Shown: positions 45,922-54,597 of the stretch, one piece after another | Numbering within the stretch: position 1 is the stretch's first letter | Layout: every line of letters starts with the position of its first letter | Source of the DNA: an uncultured Isoptericola sp. | GTDB taxonomy: Bacteria > Actinomycetota > Actinomycetes > Actinomycetales > Cellulomonadaceae | Length of the DNA: 64,000 bases | Reading direction: 5' to 3' | Assembly: GCA_947497265.1 (NCBI GenBank) | Contig: CANMFP010000010.1 | Span: 1 to 64,000 of the forward strand | Made by a program: the position numbers and the translations under genes | The notes under the pieces: model-generated | What the model was told of the DNA's origin: nothing | The model's input: the letters and a program-made list of their open reading frames with translations, nothing else | Database searches by the model: none

Positions 45922-46584
45922 GTGAACGACCCTGCTCCGACGCGCGCCCCCCGGATGGACCCTGACGAGCGCCGTACGGCGATCATCGCCGCCGTGCTGC
46001 CGGTCGTGGCCGAGCATGGCGTCGACGTCAACTCCCGCGAGCTGGCCCGCGCGGCGGGCGTCGCCGAGGGCACCCTCTTCCGGGCGTTCGGCGACAAGTA
46101 CTCGCTCCTCGGCGCCGTCGCCGTCGAAGGGCTGCACCGCGCCTCGGGAGCCGACCAGACCCGCGTCGAGCTCGCGGACATCGACCGGACGCTGCCGCTC
46201 GCGTCACGCCTGGCCGAGGTGATCGAGCTCGGGCGGCGCCGGATGGGGGAGGCGGTGCGCTGGATGGGCATCCTGCGGGTGCTGCACCACCGTCCGGGCG
46301 CTCGCGACGGCGCCACCGATCCCCAGGTGCGCGATTTTCGTGCACGACTGGCCGAGCAGCGCGAGAAGCAGCGTGAAGCGACCATCGAAGGGCTCACCGA
46401 CGTCCTGGCACCCGACGCCCACCGGCTGCGGGTCCCGGTCGACGTCGCCGTCGCCCTCGTCGAGGCGAGCATCGCCGGGACCCACGCCCGAGTCGACCAC
46501 CTGATGCCCGCGCCGTCGGTCGAGGTCATCGCCGACGCGCTCGTCCACGGCATCGTCACCTCGTCCGACAGCCCGGAGGCCTGA
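45922..46584 (+). CDS. TetR family regulator of the ABC exporter
   Basis: 220 aa. TetR helix-turn-helix at residues 15-60 (RRTAIIAAVLPVVAEHGVDVNSRELARAAGVAEGTLFRAFGDK region). The C-terminal ligand domain has no recognisable class. First gene of an operon; its stop overlaps the start of the first ABC subunit. The palindrome in its own promoter implies autorepression, lifted by an exported compound (inference). Confidence 0.9.
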   Translation: MNDPAPTRAPRMDPDERRTAIIAAVLPVVAEHGVDVNSRELARAAGVAEGTLFRAFGDKYSLLGAVAVEGLHRASGADQTRVELADIDRTLPLASRLAEVIELGRRRMGEAVRWMGILRVLHHRPGARDGATDPQVRDFRARLAEQREKQREATIEGLTDVLAPDAHRLRVPVDVAVALVEASIAGTHARVDHLMPAPSVEVIADALVHGIVTSSDSPEA

Positions 46585-48335
46585 TGCTCGTCGCGCTCGT
46601 GCGCCGCTACCTCCGCCCCTATCAGGGCGCGGTCGTGCTCCTGCTGCTCCTGCAGCTCGTCGCCACGCTGGGATCGCTGTACCTGCCCTCGCTCAACGCG
46701 GACATCGTCGACCAGGGCGTGACGCTGGGCGACACCGGTTACATCATGCGGACCGGCGGCTGGATGCTCGCCGTCAGCCTCGCGCAGGTGCTCTGTGCGA
46801 TCGGTGCCGTCTACCTCGGCGCCCGGGCAGCCACCGCGCTCGGCCGGGACCTGCGCCGGGACCTCTTCGACTCCGTGCAGCAGTTCTCGGCCCGGGAGCT
46901 GGACGGGTTCGGGGCGCCGTCGCTCATCACCCGCACCACCAACGACGTCCAGCAGGTCATGATGGTCGTGCTCATGACCTTCACGGTCATGGTGATGGCG
47001 CCGATCATGATGGTCGGCGGCGTCGTCATGGCGCTGCGCGAGGACCCGACGCTGTCGCGGCTGCTGCTGGTCGTGGTGCCGATCCTGGGTGCCGCCGTCG
47101 GCCTGATCATGTGGCGGATGGTCCCGTACTTCCGGGGGATGCAGGCGCGGATCGACGTCATCAACGCGGTGCTGCGCGAGCAGATCACGGGGATGCGCGT
47201 GGTGCGCGCGTTCGTCCGCGAGGAGCGCGAGGCGCAACGCTTCGGCGCGGCGAACACCCGCCTCTACGACGTCTCGCTCGGCGCCGGCAAGCTCATGGCC
47301 CTGGCCTTCCCCACGGTCATGCTCATCATGAGCCTCTCGCAGGTCGCCGTGCTCTGGTTCGGTGCCGGCGAGGTCTCCGCCGGCGAGCTGCAGGTGGGCT
47401 CGCTGATGGCGTTCCTGTCCTACATCATGTTCATCCTCATGGCAGTCATGATGTCCACGATGATGGTCATGATGGTGCCGCGGGCCGCGGTCGCCGCGGG
47501 CCGTATCAGCGACGTACTCGGTACCCGGTCCACGGTGGTCGAGCCCGCGGAGCCGGTCGCGCTCGCGTCGCTCGCGGGCGACCAGGGCCCGCGGGGGCGC
47601 GTGAGCTTCGCCTCGGTGGAGTACGGCTACCCCGGAGCGGACGAGCCGGTGCTCCACGACCTCACCTTCACCGCGGAGCCGGGGCGGACGACGGCGATCA
47701 TCGGCTCCACCGGAGCGGGCAAGACGACGCTCCTGAACCTCGTGCCGCGGCTCTTCGACGTGACCGGCGGCAGCGTGAGCATCGACGGTGTGGACGTCCG
47801 GGACCTGTCGCTGCACGACCTCGGGTCGTTGACGGGGCTGGTGCCGCAGAAGGCGTTCCTCTTCTCCGGCACGGTCGCGGACAACCTGCGGTACGGCAAG
47901 GGCGACGCGACCGAGGCCGAGATGTGGGCCGCGCTCGAGGTGGCACAGGCCCGCGACTTCGTCGAGGCGCTGCCCGAGGGTCTGCACGCGCCCGTCTCCC
48001 AGGGCGGCACGACGTTCTCGGGCGGCCAGCGGCAGCGCCTCGCCATCGCTCGCGCCGTGATCCGCCGTCCGCGGATCTACCTCTTCGACGACTCGTTCTC
48101 CGCGCTCGACTACGCCACCGACGCGCGCCTGCGTGCGGCGCTGCGGCCGCGGACGGCGGACGCCTCGGTCATCGTCGTGGCGCAGCGGGTCGCGACGATC
48201 CGCGACGCCGACCAGATCCTCGTCCTCGACCACGGGAGGATCGTCGGGCGCGGCACGCACACCGAGCTGCTCGAGTCCAACGAGACGTACGCCGAGATCG
48301 TCACGTCGCAGATGTCCCTGGAGGAGGCAGCATGA
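46584..48335 (+). CDS. heterodimeric ABC exporter subunit with degenerate site
   Basis: 583 aa half-transporter: six membrane helices, then an ATPase domain. Walker A is GSTGAGKTT near residue 374, the signature canonical FSGGQRQ near residue 475, and Walker B IYLFDDSFSALD near residue 498 with Asp where the catalytic Glu should be. Such subunits form dimers like TM287/288 or BmrCD with one active site. Some membrane segments are strikingly Met-rich. Start overlaps the tetR stop by 1 base; ATGA overlap with the partner. Confidence 0.92.
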   Translation: MLVALVRRYLRPYQGAVVLLLLLQLVATLGSLYLPSLNADIVDQGVTLGDTGYIMRTGGWMLAVSLAQVLCAIGAVYLGARAATALGRDLRRDLFDSVQQFSARELDGFGAPSLITRTTNDVQQVMMVVLMTFTVMVMAPIMMVGGVVMALREDPTLSRLLLVVVPILGAAVGLIMWRMVPYFRGMQARIDVINAVLREQITGMRVVRAFVREEREAQRFGAANTRLYDVSLGAGKLMALAFPTVMLIMSLSQVAVLWFGAGEVSAGELQVGSLMAFLSYIMFILMAVMMSTMMVMMVPRAAVAAGRISDVLGTRSTVVEPAEPVALASLAGDQGPRGRVSFASVEYGYPGADEPVLHDLTFTAEPGRTTAIIGSTGAGKTTLLNLVPRLFDVTGGSVSIDGVDVRDLSLHDLGSLTGLVPQKAFLFSGTVADNLRYGKGDATEAEMWAALEVAQARDFVEALPEGLHAPVSQGGTTFSGGQRQRLAIARAVIRRPRIYLFDDSFSALDYATDARLRAALRPRTADASVIVVAQRVATIRDADQILVLDHGRIVGRGTHTELLESNETYAEIVTSQMSLEEAA

Positions 48336-50305
48336 GCCACCCGCACGCGGCCGCCGGCATGCCGACGGCCAAGCCCATGGACTTCTCCGGTTCCTTGCGG
48401 CGCTTCGCCACCACGATGCGTCCCGAGCGCGCCCGGGTCGTGCTGCTGACCCTGTGCGGGGTGGTCTCGGTCGCGCTGACCGTGACCGGCCCCAAGATCC
48501 TGGGCGACGCGACGAACGTCATCTTCGAGGGTTTCGTCGGCCAGCTCCTCGGCCGGACCATGCCTGCGGGGACCACCACGCAGGAGGCCGTCGCGGCTCT
48601 GCGTGCGTCCGGCGACGACTCCCAGGCGGACATGGTCGCCGCGATGGGCGACGTGGTGCCCGGCCAGGGCGTGGACGTCGACCGGCTCGCGCAGATCCTC
48701 GGCGTCGTCGTCCTGATCTATGTGGGGGCGTTCGCCTTCGGCTGGCTGCAGGCCCGGCTGATGACCGTCGCGGTGCAGAACACGGTGCGCCGGCTGCGTG
48801 ACGACGTCGAGGCCAAGCTGCACCGGATCCCTCTCAGCCATGTCGACAAGCAGGCTCGTGGCGACATCCTGTCCCGCGTCACGAACGACATCGACAACGT
48901 GGCGCAGTCGACCACGCAGACGCTCGCGCAGCTCGTGACGTCGCTGCTGACCGTCGTCGGCGTCCTGGCGATGATGTTCTGGATCTCCTGGGTGCTGGCC
49001 CTCGTGGCGCTGGTCACGGTGCCGCTGTCGGTCGTGCTGACGATGGCGATCGCGAAGCGGTCCCAGCCGCAGTTCGTGGAGCAGTGGGCGGCGACCGGCC
49101 GTCTGAACGCTCACGTCGAGGAGATGTTCACCGGCCACGCCCTGGTCAAGGTGTACGGCCGCCAGCAGGACGCCGCACGGACCTTCGCCCGCGAGAACGA
49201 GGCGGTCTACGACGCGACCCGGCGCTCACAGTTCATCTCGGGCACCATCCAGCCCTCGATGGGCTTCCTGGCGAACCTCAACTACGTCCTGGTCGCCGTC
49301 ATCGGCGGGCTGCGGGTGGCGTCCGGGCAGCTGTCGATCGGCGACGTGCAGGCGTTCATCCAGTACTCGCGGCAGTTCACCCAGCCACTGACCCAGGTGG
49401 CCTCGATGATGAACCTGCTGCAGTCCGGCGTCGCGTCCGCCGAGCGGGTCTACGAGCTGCTCGACGCGCCCGAGCAGGACCCGGACCCCGTCCCTGCCCG
49501 GGAGCTGACCGACGTGCGGGGCAGGGTCGAGTTCTCCGGAGTCTCCTTCTCCTACGATCCGCAGGAGCCGCTGATCAAGGACCTCGACCTCGTCGCGGAG
49601 CCGGGACAGACCGTCGCGATCGTGGGTCCGACGGGTGCCGGCAAGACCACGCTGGTGAATCTGCTCATGAGGTTCTACGAGATCGACGGCGGTCGCATCA
49701 CCCTCGACGGCGTCGACACCCGCGAGCTGACCCGCCGCGCGCTGCGCTCGCGGATCGGCATGGTGCTGCAGGACACCTGGCTGTTCCGGGGCACCATCGA
49801 GGAGAACCTGCGCTACGGCGTCCGCGACGGGACGGAGGTCTCGACGGAGACCTTCCTCGAGGCGACCCGAGCCACCTCGGTGGACCCGTTCGTGCGGACG
49901 CTGCCCGACGGCTACGACACCGTGCTGGACGACGAGGGCACCGCGTTGTCGGCGGGGGAGAAGCAGCTGCTCACGATCGCCCGGGCATTCCTCGCCGACC
50001 CGGAGATCCTCGTGCTCGACGAGGCGACCAGCTCTGTCGACACCCGGACCGAGGTGCTCGTGCAGCAGGCGATGAACGCGCTGCGCTCGGGGCGCACGGC
50101 GTTCGTCATCGCGCACCGGTTGTCGACCATCCGCGACGCGGACGTCATCGTCGTCATGGAGCACGGCCGGATCGTCGAGCAGGGCGACCACGACGACCTG
50201 CTCGCCGCCGACGGTGCCTACGCCCGCCTCTACGCGAGCCAGTTCGTGGCTCCGGTCGTGGAGGAGTCGGAGGCGGTCCAGGACGTCAGGACGGCAGCAC
50301 CATGA
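48332..50305 (+). CDS. heterodimeric ABC exporter subunit with catalytic site
   Basis: 657 aa. Six membrane helices, a long insertion between the first two (about residues 60-125, with an acidic/Gln-rich segment), then the ATPase domain. Walker A GPTGAGKTT near residue 433 and Walker B ILVLDEATSSVD near residue 560 are normal, but the signature is LSAGEKQ near residue 538 (Ala/Glu replacing Gly/Gln). With the partner's FSGGQ this gives one consensus and one degenerate ATP site. Similar pair in M. tuberculosis: Rv1272c-Rv1273c. The substrate is probably a drug-like or lipid compound. Confidence 0.92.
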   Translation: MSHPHAAAGMPTAKPMDFSGSLRRFATTMRPERARVVLLTLCGVVSVALTVTGPKILGDATNVIFEGFVGQLLGRTMPAGTTTQEAVAALRASGDDSQADMVAAMGDVVPGQGVDVDRLAQILGVVVLIYVGAFAFGWLQARLMTVAVQNTVRRLRDDVEAKLHRIPLSHVDKQARGDILSRVTNDIDNVAQSTTQTLAQLVTSLLTVVGVLAMMFWISWVLALVALVTVPLSVVLTMAIAKRSQPQFVEQWAATGRLNAHVEEMFTGHALVKVYGRQQDAARTFARENEAVYDATRRSQFISGTIQPSMGFLANLNYVLVAVIGGLRVASGQLSIGDVQAFIQYSRQFTQPLTQVASMMNLLQSGVASAERVYELLDAPEQDPDPVPARELTDVRGRVEFSGVSFSYDPQEPLIKDLDLVAEPGQTVAIVGPTGAGKTTLVNLLMRFYEIDGGRITLDGVDTRELTRRALRSRIGMVLQDTWLFRGTIEENLRYGVRDGTEVSTETFLEATRATSVDPFVRTLPDGYDTVLDDEGTALSAGEKQLLTIARAFLADPEILVLDEATSSVDTRTEVLVQQAMNALRSGRTAFVIAHRLSTIRDADVIVVMEHGRIVEQGDHDDLLAADGAYARLYASQFVAPVVEESEAVQDVRTAAP

Positions 50306-50550
50306 GCCGGGCCGGCGGAGCGCCGGCCTGCTGCCAGTCGAACCGTGCCTCACCGACGATCCGCCAGCCCTTGCGCAGGTAGACGGCGTGGGCCACGCCG
50401 TCGCGGTCGTCCTCGTCGAGCACGGAGGTGCGTCCGGTGCCGCGGATCCACTCGGTGGCCGCGTCCAGGAGTCGTCCGCCCACGCCCTGGCCCTGGCCCT
50501 GGGCGACCCGGTGCACGTTAGAGGACCGAGACGCAGGACAGCTCGCTCAC
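50286..50550 (-). pseudogene. decayed GNAT acetyltransferase, 3' remnant
   Basis: The C-terminal part of a GNAT is readable: HRVAQGQGQGVGGRLLDAA (acetyl-CoA motif A, QGxGxG), then AVYLRKGWRIVGEARFDW and the ending RLMVLPS. The preceding beta-4 strand SELSCVSVL lies in another frame and ends in a TAA at 50518-50520, so a frameshift separates them. Everything upstream is replaced by the esterase gene on the other strand. Not a functional protein, though a GTG-started 76-aa piece stays open. Confidence 0.75.
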
Positions 50551-50598
50551 CGGCCGGCGACGTGCTCCGGGTTGATGCGCCGGGCAGCGGTGGCGTGC

Positions 50599-50604
50599 CA
50601 GAGT
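50599..50604 (+). promoter_or_regulatory. -10-like hexamer of the esterase gene
   Basis: CAGAGT, 6 bases before GTG 50611. Weak hexamer, but with the spacing of the other leaderless candidates. Confidence 0.3.
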
Positions 50605-50610
50605 GGGCCC

Positions 50611-51843
50611 GTGATCGCCCACCGCCCCCACCATGCGTCGGGACCGTCCACCGGCGAACGAGGCGGCACGGGGCGGGACGCACCCCGCCGTCCGAGCGTC
50701 ACGGTGGGGATCCTGGTCGTCCCCGCCGTCCTGCTCGCCGTCGCGGCGGCCGGGGCGCTGCTGCCGGGCGTGCCGTGGCTCGGGCAGGTCGGCGGGTATG
50801 CCGCGGCCTGGGCCCCGTGGCTCGTCGTGGCCGGGCTGGTGGTGACGGTGAGCGCGACCGTGGCGCTCCTGCGTCGCGGTTCGGTCACCAGGGTGGTGGC
50901 CGTGGCGGGCGGGCTGGTCGCGGCGGCGCTGTCGTTCGTCGTGGTCACCCAGCAGCTGCGCGTCGCGCAGGAGCACGCGGTCGGGGTGCAGATCGCCGAG
51001 CTCTTCCGGTTCACGCCGGGCGACACGGAGGCCGACCTGGACGCCCGGTACGGCGAGGCCGACGGCGAGCCGCAGGACCTGTCGTTGTGGCTCCCGGAGG
51101 GCGGGGCGGCCGGTGAGGCGCCGGTCGTGGTCCTCGTCCACGGTGGTGGCTGGGTCGCGGGCGAGCGGTCGCAGACGACGACGGCGTCGCACGCGGCCTG
51201 GTTCGCCGCCCAGGGCTACCTGGCCGTCAGCATCGACTACCCGCTCTCCGGCGACGACCGGCACCTGTGGGACGCCGTGGAGCCGCAGGTGGCCTGCGCG
51301 CTGGTGTGGGTGGGCGAGCACGCTGCCGAGCACGGGGGCGACGCCGACAGGGTGTTCCTCGCCGGGGACTCGGCGGGCGGCAACCTGGCGCTGGAGGTCG
51401 CCTTCCGTGCCGCCGCCGGGGACCTGGACCCGGCGTGCGACGGGACGGTGCCGCCCGTGGCCGCCGTCAGCACGCTGTACCCCGTGGCCTCGCCCGGCGG
51501 CCTCCACGGGAACACCGGCCCCGTGATGGGCGACCGGGGGCGCGAGCTGACGGAGCAGTACACGGGCGGGTCGCCGTCGGAGTACCCGGAGCGGTACGCG
51601 GCGATCACGCCGGCGGAGCACGTGACGCCCGACTCCCCGCCGACGCTGATGGTCGCCGGGGAGGCCGACCATCTCGTGCCGGCGGCCGGGGCGGAGGAGC
51701 TCGCCGCGGTGCTCGCGGGCGCGGGCGTCGCACGGGAGCTGGTCCTGCTGCCCGCGGCGGACCACGTGTTCGACAGGGCGCCGGGCGGGATCGGCACCCA
51801 GGTCTGGCGCGATCTCACGCTGAGGCTGTTCGAGCGGTCCTGA
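50611..51843 (+). CDS. membrane-anchored alpha/beta-hydrolase (HSL/BD-FAE esterase)
   Basis: 410 aa. Three membrane helices at about residues 30-110 precede an alpha/beta-hydrolase domain with oxyanion motif VHGGGWVAG near residue 175 and nucleophile elbow GDSAGGNLA near residue 252; the acid is probably Asp in EADHLVP and the base His in ADHVFD near residue 390. Motifs are those of hormone-sensitive-lipase/acetyl-esterase-like enzymes. It faces the outside if the helices form an odd number. It precedes the xylanase by 23 bases, so an acetyl-xylan role is possible but not shown. Confidence 0.85.
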   Translation: MIAHRPHHASGPSTGERGGTGRDAPRRPSVTVGILVVPAVLLAVAAAGALLPGVPWLGQVGGYAAAWAPWLVVAGLVVTVSATVALLRRGSVTRVVAVAGGLVAAALSFVVVTQQLRVAQEHAVGVQIAELFRFTPGDTEADLDARYGEADGEPQDLSLWLPEGGAAGEAPVVVLVHGGGWVAGERSQTTTASHAAWFAAQGYLAVSIDYPLSGDDRHLWDAVEPQVACALVWVGEHAAEHGGDADRVFLAGDSAGGNLALEVAFRAAAGDLDPACDGTVPPVAAVSTLYPVASPGGLHGNTGPVMGDRGRELTEQYTGGSPSEYPERYAAITPAEHVTPDSPPTLMVAGEADHLVPAAGAEELAAVLAGAGVARELVLLPAADHVFDRAPGGIGTQVWRDLTLRLFERS

Positions 51844-51853
51844 CGTGGTGCGG

Positions 51854-51859
51854 CACCAT
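51854..51859 (+). promoter_or_regulatory. -10-like hexamer of the xylanase gene
   Basis: CACCAT, exactly 6 bases before GTG 51866. It supports this start over GTG 51845. Confidence 0.35.
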
Positions 51860-51865
51860 GGTCGT

Positions 51866-53137
51866 GTGACTCTCTTCACCGCACCCACCGACCACACGCC
51901 CGACCCCTCCCTGGCGCACCGGCGCGCGCAGGCGGAGGTGACCGTCACCGGGCCGGACGGCGTGCCGCTGGCCGGCACCGACGTCGTCGTGGCCCAGAGG
52001 CGGCACGCGTTCGGGTTCGGCTGCATCGGCTTCGAGCTCGTGGACCACGCGAACGGCCGTTCTGCCGACCCTGCCTACGACAACGATTTCGCGGACCGCT
52101 GGCTCGACGTCTTCAACATCGCCACGCTGCCGTTCTACTGGGGCACGTTCGAGCCCGCCGAGGGCGCGCCCCGCACGGCCGAGACGCTGGCCGCGGCCCG
52201 CTGGTTCGCCGACCGCGGCGTGACCGTCAAGGGGCACCCGCTGGTGTGGCACACGGTGCAGCCGCGGTGGCTCCTCGGCAGGCCGCTCGACGAGGTCGAA
52301 CGGTTGCAGCGCGAGCGCATCCGGCGCGACGTCGGCGACTTCGCCGGGGTCATCGACACCTGGGACGCGATCAACGAGACCGTCATCATGCCGGTGTTCA
52401 CCGCCGAGGAGAACGCGATCACGCCGCTCGCGCGGCTCAAGGGCCGCGTGGAGACGATCCGGATGGCGTTCGACGAGGCGCGGGCCACCAACCCGGGCGC
52501 CACCCTGCTGCTCAACGACTTCGACATGTCGACGGCCTACGAGTGCCTCATCGAGGCGGTGCTCGAGGCGGGCATCCGGATCGATCGGCTGGGCCTGCAG
52601 TCGCACATGCACCAGGGCTACTGGGGCGAGGAGAAGACGCTGCGCATCCTGGAGCGGTTCGCGCGGTACAACATCCCGATCCACCTCACCGAGAGCACGC
52701 TGCTGTCCGGCGAGGTGATGCCGGAGCACGTCGTCGACCTCAACGACTGGCAGGTGGAGTCCTGGCCGTCGACCCCGGAGGGGGAGGAGCGTCAGGCCGA
52801 CGAGGTGGAGCGGCACTACCGCACCCTGCTCAGCCACCCGGCGGTGGAGGTCGTCAACTACTGGGGGCTCGGGGACCGCGGCATGTGGCTGGGTGCCCCG
52901 GGCGGGCTGCTGCGCGCGGACGGGTCGCCCAAGCCGTCCTACGACCGGCTGCGCTCCCTCGTCAAGGGCGAGTGGTGGTATGCACCGATGACGCTGCGCA
53001 CCGACGACGCCGGACGGGTCCGCGTCGAGGGGTTCCTCGGCGACTACGAGGTCTCGCTGCCCGACGGCGGCGACGCGGCGGCGCTGAGCCTCGACCGGGC
53101 GGGGGAGCAGACGGCGCAGGTGCGCCTGGCGGGCTGA
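51866..53137 (+). CDS. intracellular GH10 endo-1,4-beta-xylanase
   Basis: 423 aa. GH10 motifs: GHPLVWH near residue 130, the acid/base Glu in WDAINE near residue 169 and the nucleophile Glu in PIHLTES near residue 278. An extra N-terminal beta domain (about residues 15-50) occurs. There is no signal peptide, which is unusual among GH10 enzymes and implies cytoplasmic action on imported xylo-oligosaccharides. The C-terminal 60 residues form a small beta domain. Start chosen from the -10-like spacing; 51845 gives 7 more residues. Confidence 0.9.
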   Translation: MTLFTAPTDHTPDPSLAHRRAQAEVTVTGPDGVPLAGTDVVVAQRRHAFGFGCIGFELVDHANGRSADPAYDNDFADRWLDVFNIATLPFYWGTFEPAEGAPRTAETLAAARWFADRGVTVKGHPLVWHTVQPRWLLGRPLDEVERLQRERIRRDVGDFAGVIDTWDAINETVIMPVFTAEENAITPLARLKGRVETIRMAFDEARATNPGATLLLNDFDMSTAYECLIEAVLEAGIRIDRLGLQSHMHQGYWGEEKTLRILERFARYNIPIHLTESTLLSGEVMPEHVVDLNDWQVESWPSTPEGEERQADEVERHYRTLLSHPAVEVVNYWGLGDRGMWLGAPGGLLRADGSPKPSYDRLRSLVKGEWWYAPMTLRTDDAGRVRVEGFLGDYEVSLPDGGDAAALSLDRAGEQTAQVRLAG

Positions 53138-53143
53138 GAGAAT
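53138..53143 (+). promoter_or_regulatory. -10-like hexamer of the SpoU methyltransferase gene
   Basis: GAGAAT, 6 bases before GTG 53150. Confidence 0.35.
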
Positions 53144-53149
53144 CCCCGG

Positions 53150-53995
53150 GTGACCTCGCCCGCCGACCCTCGTCCCGCCGTCGTCCGTGTCACCGATCCC
53201 GGTGACCCGCGGCTGCGCGACTACACCGACCTGACCGACGTGAAGCTGCGCACCGTGCGGGAGCCCGCCGAGGGACTGTTCATGGCCGAGTCCTCGAACG
53301 TCATCCGGAGGGCTCTCGCCGCGGGGCACCGGCCGCGCTCGTTCCTCATGGCCGACAAGTGGCTCGACTCGATGGCCGACGTGCTCGATGCCCACCCCGA
53401 GGCCCCGGTCTACGTCGCCGACGAGCGGGTGCTGCGCGAGATCACCGGGTTCCACCTGCACCGTGGTGCGTTGGCCGCGATGCACCGCCCCGAGCTGCCG
53501 GCCGTGCACGAGCTGGTCGCCGGGGCACGCGGGGGAGCCGGGGCGCGGCGCGTGGCAGTGCTGGAGGACATCGTGGACCACACCAACGTGGGCGCGATCT
53601 TCCGGGCGGCGGCGGGCCTGGGTGTCGACGCCGTCCTCGTCTCTCCACGGTGCGCCGACCCGCTGTACCGCCGGTCGGTACGGGTGTCGATGGGCACCGT
53701 GTTCCAGGTGCCGTGGACGCGGCTGGCCACGTGGCCCGGCGGCCTGCACGACCTCCAGGACGACGGCTTCACGGTGGCGGCGCTGGCGCTCGCCGACGAC
53801 GCCGTCTCGCTGGACGACCTGGCGGCCGACCCGCCGGAGCGTCTCGCGCTCGTCCTCGGCGCCGAGGGGGACGGGCTGTCGCGCGGTGCCGTCGCGGCCG
53901 CGGACCGGGTGGTGAAGATCCCGATGGCCGGCGCCGTCGACTCGCTCAACGTGGCGGCGGCGTCGGCCGTGGCGTTCTGGGCGACCCGCTCATGA
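53150..53995 (+). CDS. TrmH/SpoU family RNA 2'-O-methyltransferase
   Basis: 281 aa. N-terminal substrate-binding domain with the EGLFMAESSNVIRRAL segment near residue 42; SPOUT knot with LEDIVDHTNVGAIFRAAAGLG near residue 142, LVLGAEGDGLS near residue 233 and IPMAGAVDSLNVAAASAV near residue 258. These are the three SpoU motifs. Target (tRNA or 23S rRNA) cannot be told. GTG start. Its last 50 bases overlap the DUF4188 gene on the other strand. Confidence 0.92.
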   Translation: MTSPADPRPAVVRVTDPGDPRLRDYTDLTDVKLRTVREPAEGLFMAESSNVIRRALAAGHRPRSFLMADKWLDSMADVLDAHPEAPVYVADERVLREITGFHLHRGALAAMHRPELPAVHELVAGARGGAGARRVAVLEDIVDHTNVGAIFRAAAGLGVDAVLVSPRCADPLYRRSVRVSMGTVFQVPWTRLATWPGGLHDLQDDGFTVAALALADDAVSLDDLAADPPERLALVLGAEGDGLSRGAVAAADRVVKIPMAGAVDSLNVAAASAVAFWATRS

Positions 53996-54521
53996 GGCGG
54001 ACCGCCTCGTGGCTCCGGCCTCGCCCCGCGCTCGGTCGGGCCGGACGGTCGGACCGGTGGCGCAGGCGCTCGCGGGCGGTGCGTCCACGCCTGGCCGCAG
54101 CGACGACGCCGGTGGCGGACGCGAGGCCCATCGCTCCGGGGACGTCGGCGTAGAGGGTCTCGTGGCCGCCGGCCGGGACGGAGTAGGTCTCGTGCCAGAC
54201 GCCGACCGCGCCGGGCACCTTCGTGGCGCGGCGGTAGAACTCGAGCCACGCGGGGCGGTGCCGGCGCTCGTCGGCGTTGGCGTACCGGTAGACGTCCTCG
54301 ACGGTGCGCCAGTACTGCACCATCGTGGGGCCGCGCGCCCCGACCAGCGTGGTGGCACCGAGGAACCCGGCGTCCGGGTCCTGGTACAGCTCGCGGAGCA
54401 TCGGCCTCATGGCGGCCAGGGCCGGCCACCAGGCGTCCGGCCGCCAGAGCTTGTTGATCCGGGCGCCGATGAGGAAGACGGCGAGGTCGCCGTCGTGGTC
54501 GTGCGTGGTGAGGTCCACCAT
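53946..54521 (-). CDS. DUF4188 (monooxygenase-like heme/ABM fold) protein
   Basis: 191 aa. The core (residues 1-130) has the DUF4188 pattern FLIGARINKLWRPDAWWPALAAM, MVQYWRTVEDVYRYA and GVWHETYSVPAGGHETLYADVP. Related proteins are named phenylacetaldoxime dehydratase-like or monooxygenases, with no proved role. The last 55 residues are Arg/Pro-rich, lie partly over the SpoU gene and are probably a late extension. ATG 54521 follows AAGGAGAC. It is divergent from a MerR gene and has a MerR-type promoter. Confidence 0.85.
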   Translation of the reverse strand: MVDLTTHDHDGDLAVFLIGARINKLWRPDAWWPALAAMRPMLRELYQDPDAGFLGATTLVGARGPTMVQYWRTVEDVYRYANADERRHRPAWLEFYRRATKVPGAVGVWHETYSVPAGGHETLYADVPGAMGLASATGVVAAARRGRTARERLRHRSDRPARPSAGRGRSHEAVRLMSGSPRTPRPTPPPR

Positions 54522-54549
54522 GACGTCTCCTTGGATAGTGTGGCTCTCC

Positions 54550-54580
54550 ATTATTGGAGAGTGTTACTCTCCAATGTCAA
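54550..54580 (-). promoter_or_regulatory. MerR-type promoter of the DUF4188 gene
   Basis: On the minus strand, TTGACA (54580-54575) and AATAAT (54555-54550) are separated by 19 bp. The spacer contains a dyad TTGGAGAGT-AAC-ACTCTCCAA running into both boxes (10-bp arms, 54553-54575). A third half-site, CTCTCCA, is at 54544-54550. A dyad in an over-long spacer is the defining plan of MerR-activated promoters. Confidence 0.85.
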
Positions 54581-54597
54581 GAGGCGGGGGAGGACCG

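Noticed and set aside
45909-48260. 783-aa open frame on the minus strand
   Set aside because: Asp/His/Arg-rich antisense of tetR and the first ABC subunit, no motif.
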